A DNA stretch of 64,000 bases from Elephas maximus indicus. Taxonomy: Eukaryota > Chordata > Mammalia > Proboscidea > Elephantidae. The notes under the pieces were generated by a model that was not told the DNA's origin, did not search any database, and saw only the letters and a list, made by a program, of their open reading frames with translations. Position 1 is the first letter of the stretch, and each line of letters starts with the position of its first letter. Location of the stretch: NCBI RefSeq assembly GCF_024166365.1, contig NC_064841.1, positions 30,248,001 through 30,312,000 on the forward strand, written 5' to 3'. The position numbers and the translations under genes are program-made. Below are positions 47,650 through 58,236 of the stretch, one piece after another.

Positions 47650-50600
47650 CAATTTCATTGGCATTACAAGTTTTTATTTGGAATTTAATCCACAATCTAT
47701 ACAAGTTATTTACAAGGCATGAAAATGGAAAACAGCACGAAATACAATTGAGGTATAAGCTAAGAGCACAGTATGTCATGTTTCAATAAATACAATTCAA
47801 AATTTGTAAACTAAGTGACCAGATAGATGAGTCTTGCTCACCTAAACTAAGTGACCAGATAGATGAGTCTGGTTTATAAAACCATATAAAATATTTATTT
47901 TACGTGAGGTAGAGGACAGTTTTGTGTGTCATATAATGCAACCAAACACAGCGATTTTAACCATAAAACTGTACATCACTGGCAAAATTTTAAATTGAAT
48001 TATGGTCAATGTAGTCAACAATTAGTTTCAACAGTTGCAGAACAGATATTTCATGTTACTGCTTTAACAGATTAGAAATTCAGAAATAACAAAAGACTAC
48101 TGTGTTGGTTTAACATTATCAGGATAAACAAATACTTCTAAAAGGATGGTTAAAAGCAAATCTTTTATTTCTCACAAATTATAAATCCCCAAAAGGTATC
48201 CTAGATTAAGCAATTCTTTTAGTAGGATCTTTCTACTAGAACTACTTTAAGTTGCTGTGCTTTCTTTAGTTTCAAGTGAGGTATCTATATCGAAGAAAAA
48301 ATCTTATAAATTTCTTTTACATTAAACTGACTTAATACACTATTTTGTTTTCTGGGCTTTTTGTAATTTTAGTTTTTACATTTGATCACTTTCTAATTCA
48401 AAAACACTACATAAGCACTACGTAAGACATTGAATTCTATTACTGAAGAAATGGGCTCCGAATTGTATTTTGTAGTTTAGAAGCAATTCAATGAAAAGGT
48501 ATTACAAAAAAAAAAGAAAAGACTGTCCTTTTATACAAGATGCCATATAAAATACTCATACAATTTTCTTCCAATAGTGGAAATGCTATACTAGAAAAAA
48601 AAATGTTAAGCTGTTTATTCGCTTCCACAACGTATAATGCAGCAGTTATGTGTCCCTTATTGCTGACAGCTTCAATAAAAACTATTAACAAGTAGTTCCA
48701 AGAACAGAAACAGATGTACAGTATGAGCACAACTTTTCAGCATATCAATTTTTAACGTGGAATAAATGCATAAAGAGCAAATAAAAGTGAAGAATTCTTC
48801 CCTAAGTAATCAAAACATAAATCTTATTTTTGAGAAGAAAATTTTAGAAGCTGATTGAAAACCTTCAGCACCAGCTCTGCAATTAATTCTAGGGGAATAT
48901 TTTGAGCACATTTCATATCACTTGAGTTTGCTCATCATTTTACTTTTCTTAAAACTGAAGCCACAGATGTGCAAATAAACTGGCTGTTCTGTCATGACTT
49001 CTAAAATACACGGATAACCTACAAATATTTTACTGGCTCTATTTTATCTACTTTAGTAACTGTTTTATAAGTTCAATATGTACAAATGATTTTACATCTA
49101 AACTATTAATATATTAAATATGTTATAAAATTAGCTCAAGAAGCATAAAACATCCTAACTCTCATGTACACAGAAATCCAAGCAAAAGAATATGCTTTAT
49201 AAAAACTCCAGTACAAGCCAAACAGGTTGTTGGTCAAATCCTTTTCTAGTGTTACAAGCTGCATTTGTGAAATTAGGGTGATCTAGAGCTTCTCCAATGA
49301 CAGCAGGAGGTTTAACATTTCTACTTTTATAAATTTGGTGCTATTTTTTCTCATAAATTTAAGAAACTGTCATCACCAAAATTAAACATGACCTATCACC
49401 CAGGAAGGTAATATTTTAATTTTTCATCCTTCTAAAGATGCTCTAGCTTAACTTTTAATAGGCCATTGATTTAACGCAGCTTTTTAAAGTCAACATTTTC
49501 AAATTTTTCCTTCAAAGAATAACACTACAAAGTCTGAGGAAAATATTTGTTTCCTAATAAATTTGGCACACAAAAACTACGTCAAAACAAACTTTAAGCT
49601 AGCAACCAACACACAAATGAGCATGCAAAGAATATAGTAAATTTATATGGGTAAGATATTTTAGTGGAGGCCACTTTCAAAGTATTACAAAGTTGCTATA
49701 CTGTTTTCAAGCTATGTGGTGCAGTTTAACATAAAATTACTTTTAACTAGAACAGGTATAATATTTACAATTGACTAGAAAACTACTTTCAAAGAAGTTA
49801 AGACAGAAACCTATGGCACATCAATGTATCTTCTGTAAAATGAAGACTATACTATGTCATGTGGCAAGTTTTCATTATGTAAAGGACTAGAAAAAATATC
49901 TTTACTCAATTCTAAACTACAATTTTATAATAATTTAATGGTGTGTAAGCACCATTTAGAATTTTAAAATAACATATTTTGAAGATTAAATGGTTTATTT
50001 TAGAAGTTTTGGGTTGAGGGTTAAGTAAGCTTGATTTACTAAGTAAACGCAAAAAAAAGGTCGAGTGGATTAGAAAAATAAATGAAAATATATGGGCCTG
50101 AGTTTGCCTTCCAAAAAGGTAAGCTGTGACACTTAACTAATTCACAACTAAAATAAAACTGTATCTTAAGTGTCTTTGTGATTTTTCTTTCCCAGATCTA
50201 AATAAAAGGTATTGAGGGAGCATGTCATTTTTTGACAATTGTTCCTATATGTCATTTTAACATTTGTTTCTTCTCAAGGAGATTCCAAGAATCAATGAAT
50301 TAGCTACAGGGTGAATATACTAAAATTTAAATGAGAAATAGAAAACACATACTTAGAGCATACTCTATTTACTGAAGAAACTACACTTTGGAAAGGACAA
50401 AAATTATTTTTGTGAGTACCATTACGCAAAATATGAAAATAACTGATTAAATAAATGATAACCTAGTGACTTTGAAGTTCTATACCAGCAGAGCATCTAC
50501 CTTCTACCCTGGGAACAGTATATAACCTTAACCCTAGCTAATTATTTTAAAAATAAATTTACCTCTCTTAAGTAATTTCACACAGTACCTTACAAGAAAA

Positions 50601-51945
50601 CATGAGAAAACACAAATTCAAGGGGTAATACATGTCAATGAATGGTAGTTTCAGGAAATGTCCTTTTAAAAAAAGTCATATTAAGAATTTTACCTAATAC
50701 CTTTTAAACTAAGAATCAACCAATATGAAATTTGCCATGAAAGAATAAGACTTTTCTGTGCAAAAAAAAAAAAAAGTGCAGAAGATGTTCCCCCTTCCCC
50801 AAACTATGGAATTCCTTTATCTTCTAAATATTATCTAAAAACATTTTAATAGCAGTAACTAAACTTTCCTATATTAACCTATCATACAGTTGACTGTCAA
50901 TTCCTGATTTTAATAGTAAGTAGTAATTGAAAATGGTCCATTCGTGCAAATTTTGGTTAAGACAACATTTATACATACAAAAGTCCAAAATAACCTTCAA
51001 GGTGTTTAATATTTTACAATTTAAAGGCAAACAAATCCATTATGGAAGTTTCAGGAGGACCCAGAGCTACACATAAAACTGTACAGGAGAATCAGGAGTT
51101 CCACAGAAATAAACGCACACCAACGACATCGGTTTTTCTCAAGAACATTAATATTTTCACACTATTATTAACAACAAACAAAAGTTCAGAAAGTATTACT
51201 TTTTATTCCCTCTTCTGAAGTTGCTGAAAAAAAATTTTTTTTTGAACTATAATCACATTTAAACTGAAAAACAAATTACAGCTGCTTGTTCTTAGCAGCA
51301 GCGCATAACAAAGCACGTTATCCTTCCCTGGTATACCTACAGGGTACGCTTTAGCCTCATCAATGAAATTCTTCTTTGCGCAAAATGTCTTAGTAGGAGA
51401 CATTGAGAGAACTGGTGGAAATTCATCCCACAATCTGTACAAAACGAAAGCAATATTTTGTGTATAATAATGAACATACTATATCAACTTAGAAAGGAGA
51501 CTGTGTTCCTGAAAAAAAAAAAAGAGATTCAACTTCTTCTTGAGTAGCTCTATACATGTGAAATATGAAGTCATCATTGTATCTAAAATTGAGTCTGAAA
51601 TATGGATAACAAAATTGACCACAGCCATTTGCCATCACACAACGCAGCTTTAAAAAAGTATTCAACTGTAAAATTTGCATTAGAAATATAGGCAGCTTAT
51701 CTACTAGTTGAAACCATATAGTATCGTTATTAAGTTGGTTGAAAAAAAAAGGTACAAAGAAACATACATTTTCATTCATTTGGAAAATGTAAAAATTTAT
51801 ATACTAATATATAATCTTTCACTTTCTCTGATCTACAAATGAACAGAATGCCTTGTTATCTTCATACATATAAGTTGTTCACAATTCTATTACCAAAAAC
51901 AAAAAACCCTGTTAGGAGTACACAGACTAATCTCTTTAAAGTTTT
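47650..51945 (-). other. SKIL: SKIL 3'UTR
   Basis: About 4.3 kb downstream of the SKIL stop is AU-rich, rich in ATTTA-like motifs and free of AfroSINE, MIR and L1 copies. The next LTR begins only below 47417. A candidate terminal AATAAA lies at 47678-47673, so cleavage near 47650-47660 is plausible. Nearer AATAAA hexamers (several) may give shorter forms. The long AU-rich 3'UTR fits the known instability of SKIL mRNA. The exact end is inferred. Confidence 0.6.
47807..47878 (+). repeat. 36-bp two-copy tandem duplication
   Basis: 'taaactaagtgaccagatag' plus 'atgagtct' occurs at 47807 and again at 47843, separated by TGCTCACC. Identical over the 28 shared bases, so recent. Inside the SKIL 3'UTR. 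Confidence 0.9.
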
Positions 51946-52104
51946 CTATTCTTTAGCAGTCTTTGAGGATTTCAAAATTTGCAGCTTTAGCTCTTTTATC
52001 ATCATTTCTAACTTCTGCCTTGCCTCCCGTTCCTGTCTGAGTTCGTCTTGGAGTTCTTGTCTGTCAGCCTCCGCGTGGTCCAATCTCTCTCTCAGCTCCG
52101 CCAG
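51946..52104 (-). CDS. SKIL: SKIL last coding exon (SnoN C-terminus)
   Basis: The exon follows an ATCACACAG acceptor in phase 0 and encodes 52 residues from [20 protein letters not shown] through [20 protein letters not shown] to SSKTAKE and TAG at 51948-51946. It is a heptad-rich coiled coil, the dimerisation tail of SnoN that also pairs with Ski. The C-terminus matches human SnoN at almost every residue as I recall it. Directly after the stop begins the long 3'UTR. Confidence 0.97.
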   Translation of the reverse strand: MAELRERLDHAEADRQELQDELRQEREARQKLEMMIKELKLQILKSSKTAKE

Positions 52105-52784
52105 CTGTGTGATTTAAAAGGCTATGTCAGTTTTCAGTCTTGTTTCTCCATTTAATCCTCATAGTGGCAGAGATCTACTTGCAAATTATTTTTTTACAAG
52201 ATAAGCTCTTTCATACATAATACAATCTCTTGAGTATCTAATACTTTTGACATCTGACATGACATTAAATTGAAGGAAAAGCAAAGCGTCAAGAGAAATG
52301 AACACCTACAGCACTTTCACTATGTCCCACACGTTACTCTCTCTCCTTGCACTGTGCCTGTTCACGTTAGCCATTTGTTCACCCCCCCTAAGTTCACGCT
52401 ACAATTAACAGAAGGCAGTTAAGTATTCATTTTTGCCCCAGAGCTTGTGGACACAGCGGGCAAGACATGTTGTTAATTTGTTGATTTGAAAGCCCATACA
52501 CTAGATTAAAATAATATACATATATAATATTTGTTATTCAGAGAGCCAGAGATCCGCAATTTAGGCATTAAACTACAGAAACCCAACACAAGTTTAAAAA
52601 AAATAATAAAGATAAAAAATCATCTTGGACAATATAGTATAAGGCTGTGTTTAACAGAATTATCTGTTCTGAAATCTAGCCTAACGAAATGAGTTTGGCC
52701 ATGAGTATTTCCTTTAACAGAGAAGATGACAGTTTCCATTTCCAAGCTGAAAGGGCAACATCAGATAAACTGAGTAATTCTTAC
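52105..52784 (-). other. SKIL: SKIL intron between the last two coding exons
   Basis: Bounded by GTAAGAATTA and ATCACACAG on the minus strand. Apart from AT-rich sequence I see no repeat or exon in it. Confidence 0.85.
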
Positions 52785-53009
52785 CTGTGCTGCGTATTCA
52801 GCCTCTTTATCTTTTTCTAAATTTGAGTCACAGGTACATTTCTGCTTCATTACCTGCTCTAATTTTTTCTCTAAGTCTTTCTGTTCAACATAAAATTCTT
52901 CCATTCTTTGAGCATGTTCGTTCTGCAAAGATTCAAGCTCCTTCTGTAAATTCTGCTGTTCTTCAGTGAGCTCCTTCATAGCTTTTGAACTGCTCAACAT
53001 TTCCACTTC
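52785..53009 (-). CDS. SKIL: SKIL coding exon 5 of 6 (coiled coil)
   Basis: A 225-base, phase 0 exon between ACATTACAG and CAG|GTAAGAA. It encodes 75 residues: [20 protein letters not shown] at the start and [18 protein letters not shown] at the end. The whole exon is charged heptad sequence ([20 protein letters not shown]), the main part of the SnoN C-terminal coiled coil. One region keeps the CTCDSN block also found in the human protein. Confidence 0.97.
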
Positions 53010-53325
53010 CTGTAATGTAAAGAAGGACAACACAATTTTTTACTTTATTTTCATCATGTCAAAAATTTCTCTTCAGGAAAAAGAGAACAGAAAAATACCT
53101 GAAGTTCAGCCATCATATCAGTTCAATATAAAACTGATTTTTATTACCGAACTGAATTTTATTATCTTGAAAAACCATTTAGTCTGAAAAGTTAAAAGTA
53201 CGTTGAAATTGTTTATCAGTATAAAATTCTGAGTAATTTTAAGCACACTTGCAGCACCTCGATTTTTCTAAGAATATGCAAAAGTATCTTTTTATAATGG
53301 ACTATCATTTAAATAACGATTTTAC

Positions 53326-53567
53326 CATCTGAAGTTGTTGCTTCTTCTGCAGAATTGAGTTCAGCTTTTCCTGCTGTTTTGCATAAGTTCTCATTACTTC
53401 TTCCATGATTTTCCCCTTATCATCCTCACAGACGACATCTCTGGCCAGAAGCGGAGACGAAGCTGCAGCATCACAACGAATCCCCGCCTTGCTTGTGTCT
53501 CTGACTAAGTTGCTAGTGGCAGACTCGGGTTTCTTTTCACTTGTCGAATTATTTGAGAGTAACGGCT
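53326..53567 (-). CDS. SKIL: SKIL coding exon 4 of 6
   Basis: A 242-base exon whose first two bases complete the codon split after exon 3. The acceptor is TTTCAAAG and the donor CAGATG|GTAAAA in phase 0. It encodes [20 protein letters not shown], a variable Ser-rich linker, then [20 protein letters not shown] and [20 protein letters not shown], where the coiled coil begins. The linker differs from human more than the flanks do. A second in-phase acceptor is not visible. The acceptor tract is short, but the frame leaves no other choice. Confidence 0.93.
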
Positions 53568-53795
53568 CTTTGAAAGGCAAAAATCAAGTAACAAAGTATG
53601 AATATAATTTTGTTAAAAAGTCACTAAAATAACCCACAAATGGAATTAAAAAAAAAATTCTATTTACAATAGCATCAAAATTTAACAAAAGAAATGCAAA
53701 ATGTGTACACTGAAAGCTATAAAACATCACTGAAGGAAATTAAAGATAGATAAATGGAAAGATGCCATGTTCACAGATAAGAAGACTTAATATTG

Positions 53796-53884
53796 GAGTT
53801 AATGTCACAAAACACTATGTATATTGTTTCATGAGAAACTAATCTGCTCTGTAAACCTTCATCTAAAGTACAAAAAAAAAAAAA
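53796..53884 (+). mobile_element. Nested 5'-truncated L1 3' end
   Basis: An 89-base piece, 'gtcacaaaacactatgtata' to 'cttcatctaaagtac' plus poly(A), flanked by perfect 11-base target-site duplications ACTTAATATTG (53785-53795 and 53885-53895). Same L1 3' family as at 34217-34323. Confidence 0.92.
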
Positions 53885-54889
53885 ACTTAATATTGTTGAG
53901 TCCACTTAACTATTATCCAACATAATCCCTAATAAATCACAACTGGCTTTTTCGCAGAAATCAACAAGTTGTTTCTAAAATTCATATGGAGATATAAGAA
54001 ATCCAGAACGGCCAAAACAATCTTGAAAAAGAAGAACAAACTTGGAGGACTTACACTTTCCAATTTCAAAACTTACTATAAAGCTACAGAAATCAAGACT
54101 GGGTGGTATTAGCGTAAGGACAGACATATAAACAAATGGAAAAGAATTGAGAATCCAGAAATAGATCTGTGTTTTTATGAGCAATGGATTTTCGACAAGA
54201 GAGCCAAGACAATTCCATGGGAAAAGAATAATCTTTTCAACAAATGGTGCTGTGACAACTGTATGGACATGCTTAAGTATAAAGGTGAACCTCTACCTCA
54301 CATCATATATAAAAACTAATTTAAAATGTTAAAAACTTAACATTGAAGACCTAAAACTCATAAATGTAAATCTTCATGTCTTGGATTAGGCAACGGTTTC
54401 TTATACATGACACCTAAAGCAAGCAACTAAAGAAAAATTAGGAAAACTGGACCGCATCAAAATTTAAAACTCTGTGCTTCAAAGGACTTGATCAAGAAAG
54501 TGAAAAGACAACCCACAAAGTGGTAAAGGCCTAATGTCCAGAATATATAAAGAACTCTTACAACTCAATAATAAAGGGATAAATGACCCAACTTAAAAAT
54601 GGGCAAAGGATCTGAACAGACATTTCTCCAAAGAAGATATACAAACGGCCAATAAGCACAGGAAAAGAATATCAACATCATTAGTCACTGGGGAACTGCC
54701 AATCAAAACCACAATGAGATACTACTTAACCACCACCAGAATGGCTATAACCAGTAAGATGGACAATTAGAAGTGATGGGGAGAATGCAGACAGATTGGA
54801 ACCCTCATACACTGCTGATGGGAATGTAAAATGGTGCAGCTGCTTCAGAAAAAGAGTTTGGCAATTCCTCAAAAAAGTTACCATACCCA

Positions 54890-55083
54890 CTGCTGTCAAG
54901 TCAATCTTGACTCATAGTGGCCCTATAGGACAGGGCAGAACTGCTCCATAGGGTTTCTAAGGCTGTAAATCTTCATGGAGGCAGACTGCCATATCTTTCT
55001 CCCGAGGAGCAGGCTGGTGGGTTCAAACCACCAAACTTTCAGTTAGCAGCCAAGCACTTTAACCGCTGTGCCACCAAGGCTCC
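54890..55083 (-). repeat. AfroSINE (long form) in the L1
   Basis: Reverse: CACTGCTGTCAAGTCAATCT, GGCCCTATAGGACAGGGCAG, GGCTGTAAATCTTCATGGAG, GTGCCACCAAGGCTCC. The host text AAAAAGTTACCATA stands on both sides as target-site duplication. Confidence 0.93.
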
Positions 55084-56351
55084 TTCAAAAAGTTACCATA
55101 TAACCCAGTAATTCTACTCCTAAGTATATACCCAAGAGAACTAAAAACATATGTCCACGCTAAAACTTGTACACGAAAATATTATTCAGTCATAAAAAGG
55201 AATGAAGACTGATACAACATGGACTGTGAAAACATTATGCTCAGTGAAAGAAGCCAGACACAAAAAGTCACATGTTGTATGATTCCTTTTATATGAAATA
55301 TCCAGAATAGACAAATCCATAAAGACAGCACATTATTGGTTGCTAAGGTTGGGAAAGGGGGAAGATGAGCCGCTGCTAATGAGTTGGAAAGCTGCCCTTT
55401 GGGTTGTGATAAAGATGTTCTGCAATTGGGTGTGATGGTTGTACAACTGTGTCATCATACTAAATATCACTGAATTATAAATTTTAAAGAAGGGAATTTT
55501 ATGGTATGTGAATTCTATCTCAGTAATTTTAAAAAGTCACTAGAATAAATTAGTTTGGGAAATATGATACATGCAAGAATGACAGTGGTAACATTACGTA
55601 TTACTTATCATATTTAAATCAAAAGAGTTTTTTAAATTTCAAAACGATAGTATAAAAAAAACCCAAGAATCTCAAATCTCTATGAAAACAAATAATCAGA
55701 GGGCTCTTCCACTGCTCCGAGGCAGCTGAAGTCACTGTCACACTGCTGCCGTATAAAGGTAAAACAGGTGGCGTGTCTTGTTTTGGTCCACAGTATTTTA
55801 AAAGGCACTATAAGTAGGCAGCTCTTTTTTAGATTTCAGCCAGCATTCTACATTTATGCCATCTGCCAGGCCCCTATATCTATGAATTTTCAATCCTTGC
55901 TTTCTTCCACAACTAAGTTTCCCTGAGTCCTATACTCAACTACTCTTACGTATACATACTTCTTAGCATTACTAGTTAAATGGTTTCTCAGTTCATAGCC
56001 AATTAGAAATAAAAATAAGGACCTACTGAAGAATCTGACAGCAAAGGCAGGAAGAGAAAAAAAATCAGACAAAAACTAATTGCAGTGTGAAAACTATGTA
56101 GTCTATATGTGTACATATATATGTATGTACATCTATCTCATTCGCCTCTATAGTCTATAGCAATCATCGTCCTAAGAGTATAGTAGTTCAGGTTCAAAGT
56201 AATCGCCCAGCATAGAAATGACAGGTTTCTTTTTTAAAGTTAAAGCTTCAACTATTCTCTTAAATAAAAATGCTCTTTGGTGATATTGAATAAAAGTGTT
56301 TATTAGATATTTTGATATTTTATTTTAAAAAGATAATTTGTGAATACTCAC

Positions 56352-56584
56352 CAAAACGGCTACATAATTCTCTATTTGTTTTTAAATCCAGTTTCTCCTG
56401 TTCCTCAAGTGAGACATCTGGGTAGGACACTGGCTTTTGATGTCTGCCAGTGCTGTAAGGCTTCTCTGGCTGTCTTGGCATGGACTTGCACACCTCTGTC
56501 TTTGTGACCTCTTTACACTGGGACACAGCAGAAGTAAGAGACACATTTGGGGCAACTACTTTATCACACATGTATAAGTAGTAG
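56352..56584 (-). CDS. SKIL: SKIL coding exon 3 of 6 (SnoN2 region)
   Basis: A 233-base exon after GTTTTCAG; the first base completes a serine codon (AG|C). It encodes [40 protein letters not shown], and ends with [20 protein letters not shown] and LCSRF then G at TTTTG|GTGAGTA. This lies between the SAND-like region and the coiled coil. SnoN2, a known isoform lacking 46 residues, arises from an internal donor 138 bases before the exon end. In this sequence that donor position reads T|GCAAGT instead of a GT (56490/56489). The normal full-length donor is intact. See findings. Confidence 0.96.
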
Positions 56585-58138
56585 CTGAAAACACAGAAAG
56601 GCAAAATAAGATGCATAATACATATTAAAGTAAAAATCAAAATATATAATGTATACTTCTATGGTTAAACTAAAAAAATTTTTTTTACCAGAACAGACAA
56701 TATAACAACTCAGAAAATAAATGTCACAGAAAGCAAATCTTGAAAAAATCAGCATTTAAGCATTAAGGGCAAAACTATGAGGCATTTTATTACTTTGCAA
56801 GTAATTTTTATGTACTAAAAAGGTACTCATTGGGAAAGAAAAGCAGTCTCTTCTCCTGTCCTGAAAATCACATGAGAACTAAAAGCAGGAAGCACTTTGT
56901 AGCCCTGAGTCTGTAAGGTTTATGCCAGAAAGATAAGAGACTGTATGCTGCATTGGGGGTGCTATTTTCTTGCCCCAGCACTCCTCCAAAGCAGGGAATC
57001 CTTGCTCTTAGCTACAGTGAGGCTGCTTCAGCCCCACACTGCGTAACTAGGGCCTGAGTTCACAATAAGCCCAAAGAGGAGCTCACAGGGCCCTTCTTAT
57101 AGAGCTCAAGAAAGAGGTCAGGTGCTGTGAACATATTCTTATATCAAACCCCAAAGGGCTACCTTCTTAAGATACTTTAGTACTTCCTACTTATATGATA
57201 AAACAGCAATAGTAAATTGTGTAAAAATGAGAGAGAGGGGATAACTACTTGTGCTCAAAGGCTCACGTAAAATTCCTCAGTAGGTTAATCATCTGAGAAG
57301 CTTATGGAATAAATTTGATTTAGAAACTTAAATACCGTATTTTTAACTATAATCTGTGTAACCTTTCGTCAGAAGATACAACCACTTAACTGATACAACA
57401 ATCTATCCCCTAAACTCCAAATAATCTATCTCCTCTTACATCTCAATTTCTTCGTCCCAAACCAAAAACCAAATCCACTGCCGTTGAGTCGATGCTGCCT
57501 CATAATGATCCTATAGGACAGAGTAGAACTGCCCCATAGTTTCCAAGGAGCACCTGGTAGATTCGAACTGCCGACCTTTTGGTTAGCAGCTGACCTTTTG
57601 GTTAGCAGCCGGAGCTCTTAATCACCTCACCACCAGGGTGTCCTTCTCAGTACTGGACACCTATATTGTCCCTTTTTATCAATCGCAGTATTCTGCTAAG
57701 AAAACTAACAGGTTTCATACTGCCCAAAAGACTTAATTCAAATGCAGTAAGTATGGTAATGACTATGCAAATGTAATAAGACTGAGACTTCATCACCATG
57801 CTTGGAAGGAATATGTATTTACAGCAGCGGATAAAAATCTAGGACTCAATAAATATAAAGTTCCTAATCTAGGATGTATTCTTACTAAAAGCATGAAAAC
57901 TTGATTTTGAGGGACTGTGGTTAATTTGAAAGCTTCTAAGTATCAAAGTAATTTCTTTTTAAAATATCCAAGTTACACACCAAACAGAAACAACAAAAAA
58001 TGTATTAAAACACAATATACTTGCTTAGAAAACAATTTTTCAAAGATGATCTATGATTAGCTAAATAATGAATTCCAGACCCTAGAACAGTATCTGGAAT
58101 ACAGTAAATGTTAAATGAATGAAGGAATGCCCACTCAC
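56585..58138 (-). other. SKIL: SKIL intron
   Basis: Bounded by GTGAGTGG and GTTTTCAG. It contains one AfroSINE (57468-57643) and otherwise AT-rich sequence without recognisable elements. Confidence 0.85.
57468..57643 (-). repeat. AfroSINE (short form) with internal 20-bp duplication
   Basis: Reverse copy: CCACTGCCGTTGAGTCGATG, GATCCTATAGGACAGAGTAG, then GACCTTTTGGTTAGCAGC twice in a row (57575-57610), then CACCACCAGGGTGTCC. The duplication enlarges the tRNA-like head. Confidence 0.93.
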
Positions 58139-58236
58139 CTGGGGTGTAAAAATGAATGTGTCTGAGAAACATGGTCACCTTCCTGTTTTATAACAGGATA
58201 CCATGACTGCAATTCCACTCCTGATGATGTATCTGT
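58139..58236 (-). CDS. SKIL: SKIL coding exon 2 of 6
   Basis: SKIL encodes SnoN, a nuclear corepressor that binds SMAD2/3/4 and N-CoR complexes and blocks TGF-beta target genes until it is degraded. This 98-base exon starts in phase 0 after TTTTTCTACAG and encodes [20 protein letters not shown] then [12 protein letters not shown] plus the first two bases of a serine codon, ending at CCCAG|GTGAGTGG. It follows the SAND-like domain, which is encoded by the large upstream exon outside the window. The IKQEG block is a sumoylation-type motif (family knowledge). Identity with human SnoN, as recalled, is very high. Confidence 0.95.

Larger units (their letters stand above)
53640..55540 (+). mobile_element. 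Old L1 (L1M-type) 3' part in a SKIL intron
   Basis: Runs antisense to SKIL. ORF2 text is recognisable ('tttacaatagcatcaaaatt', 'cataatccctaataaatcac', 'gaccgcatcaaaatttaaaa'), then 3' sequence with 'cactgctgatgggaatgtaa' and 'gaattctatctcagtaattt' at the end. Frames are broken. Confidence 0.82.
53568..56351 (-). other. SKIL: SKIL intron with an old L1 insertion
   Basis: Bounded by GTGAGTATTC and TTTCAAAG. Most of it (53640-55540) is an L1 fragment carrying a nested L1 3' end and an AfroSINE; 55540-56351 is AT-rich with a TATATG-rich patch at 56115-56125. Confidence 0.85.

Noticed and set aside
47807-47878. Spaced direct repeats as a CRISPR-like array
   Set aside because: Only two repeat copies, in a vertebrate 3'UTR; a simple tandem duplication explains them.
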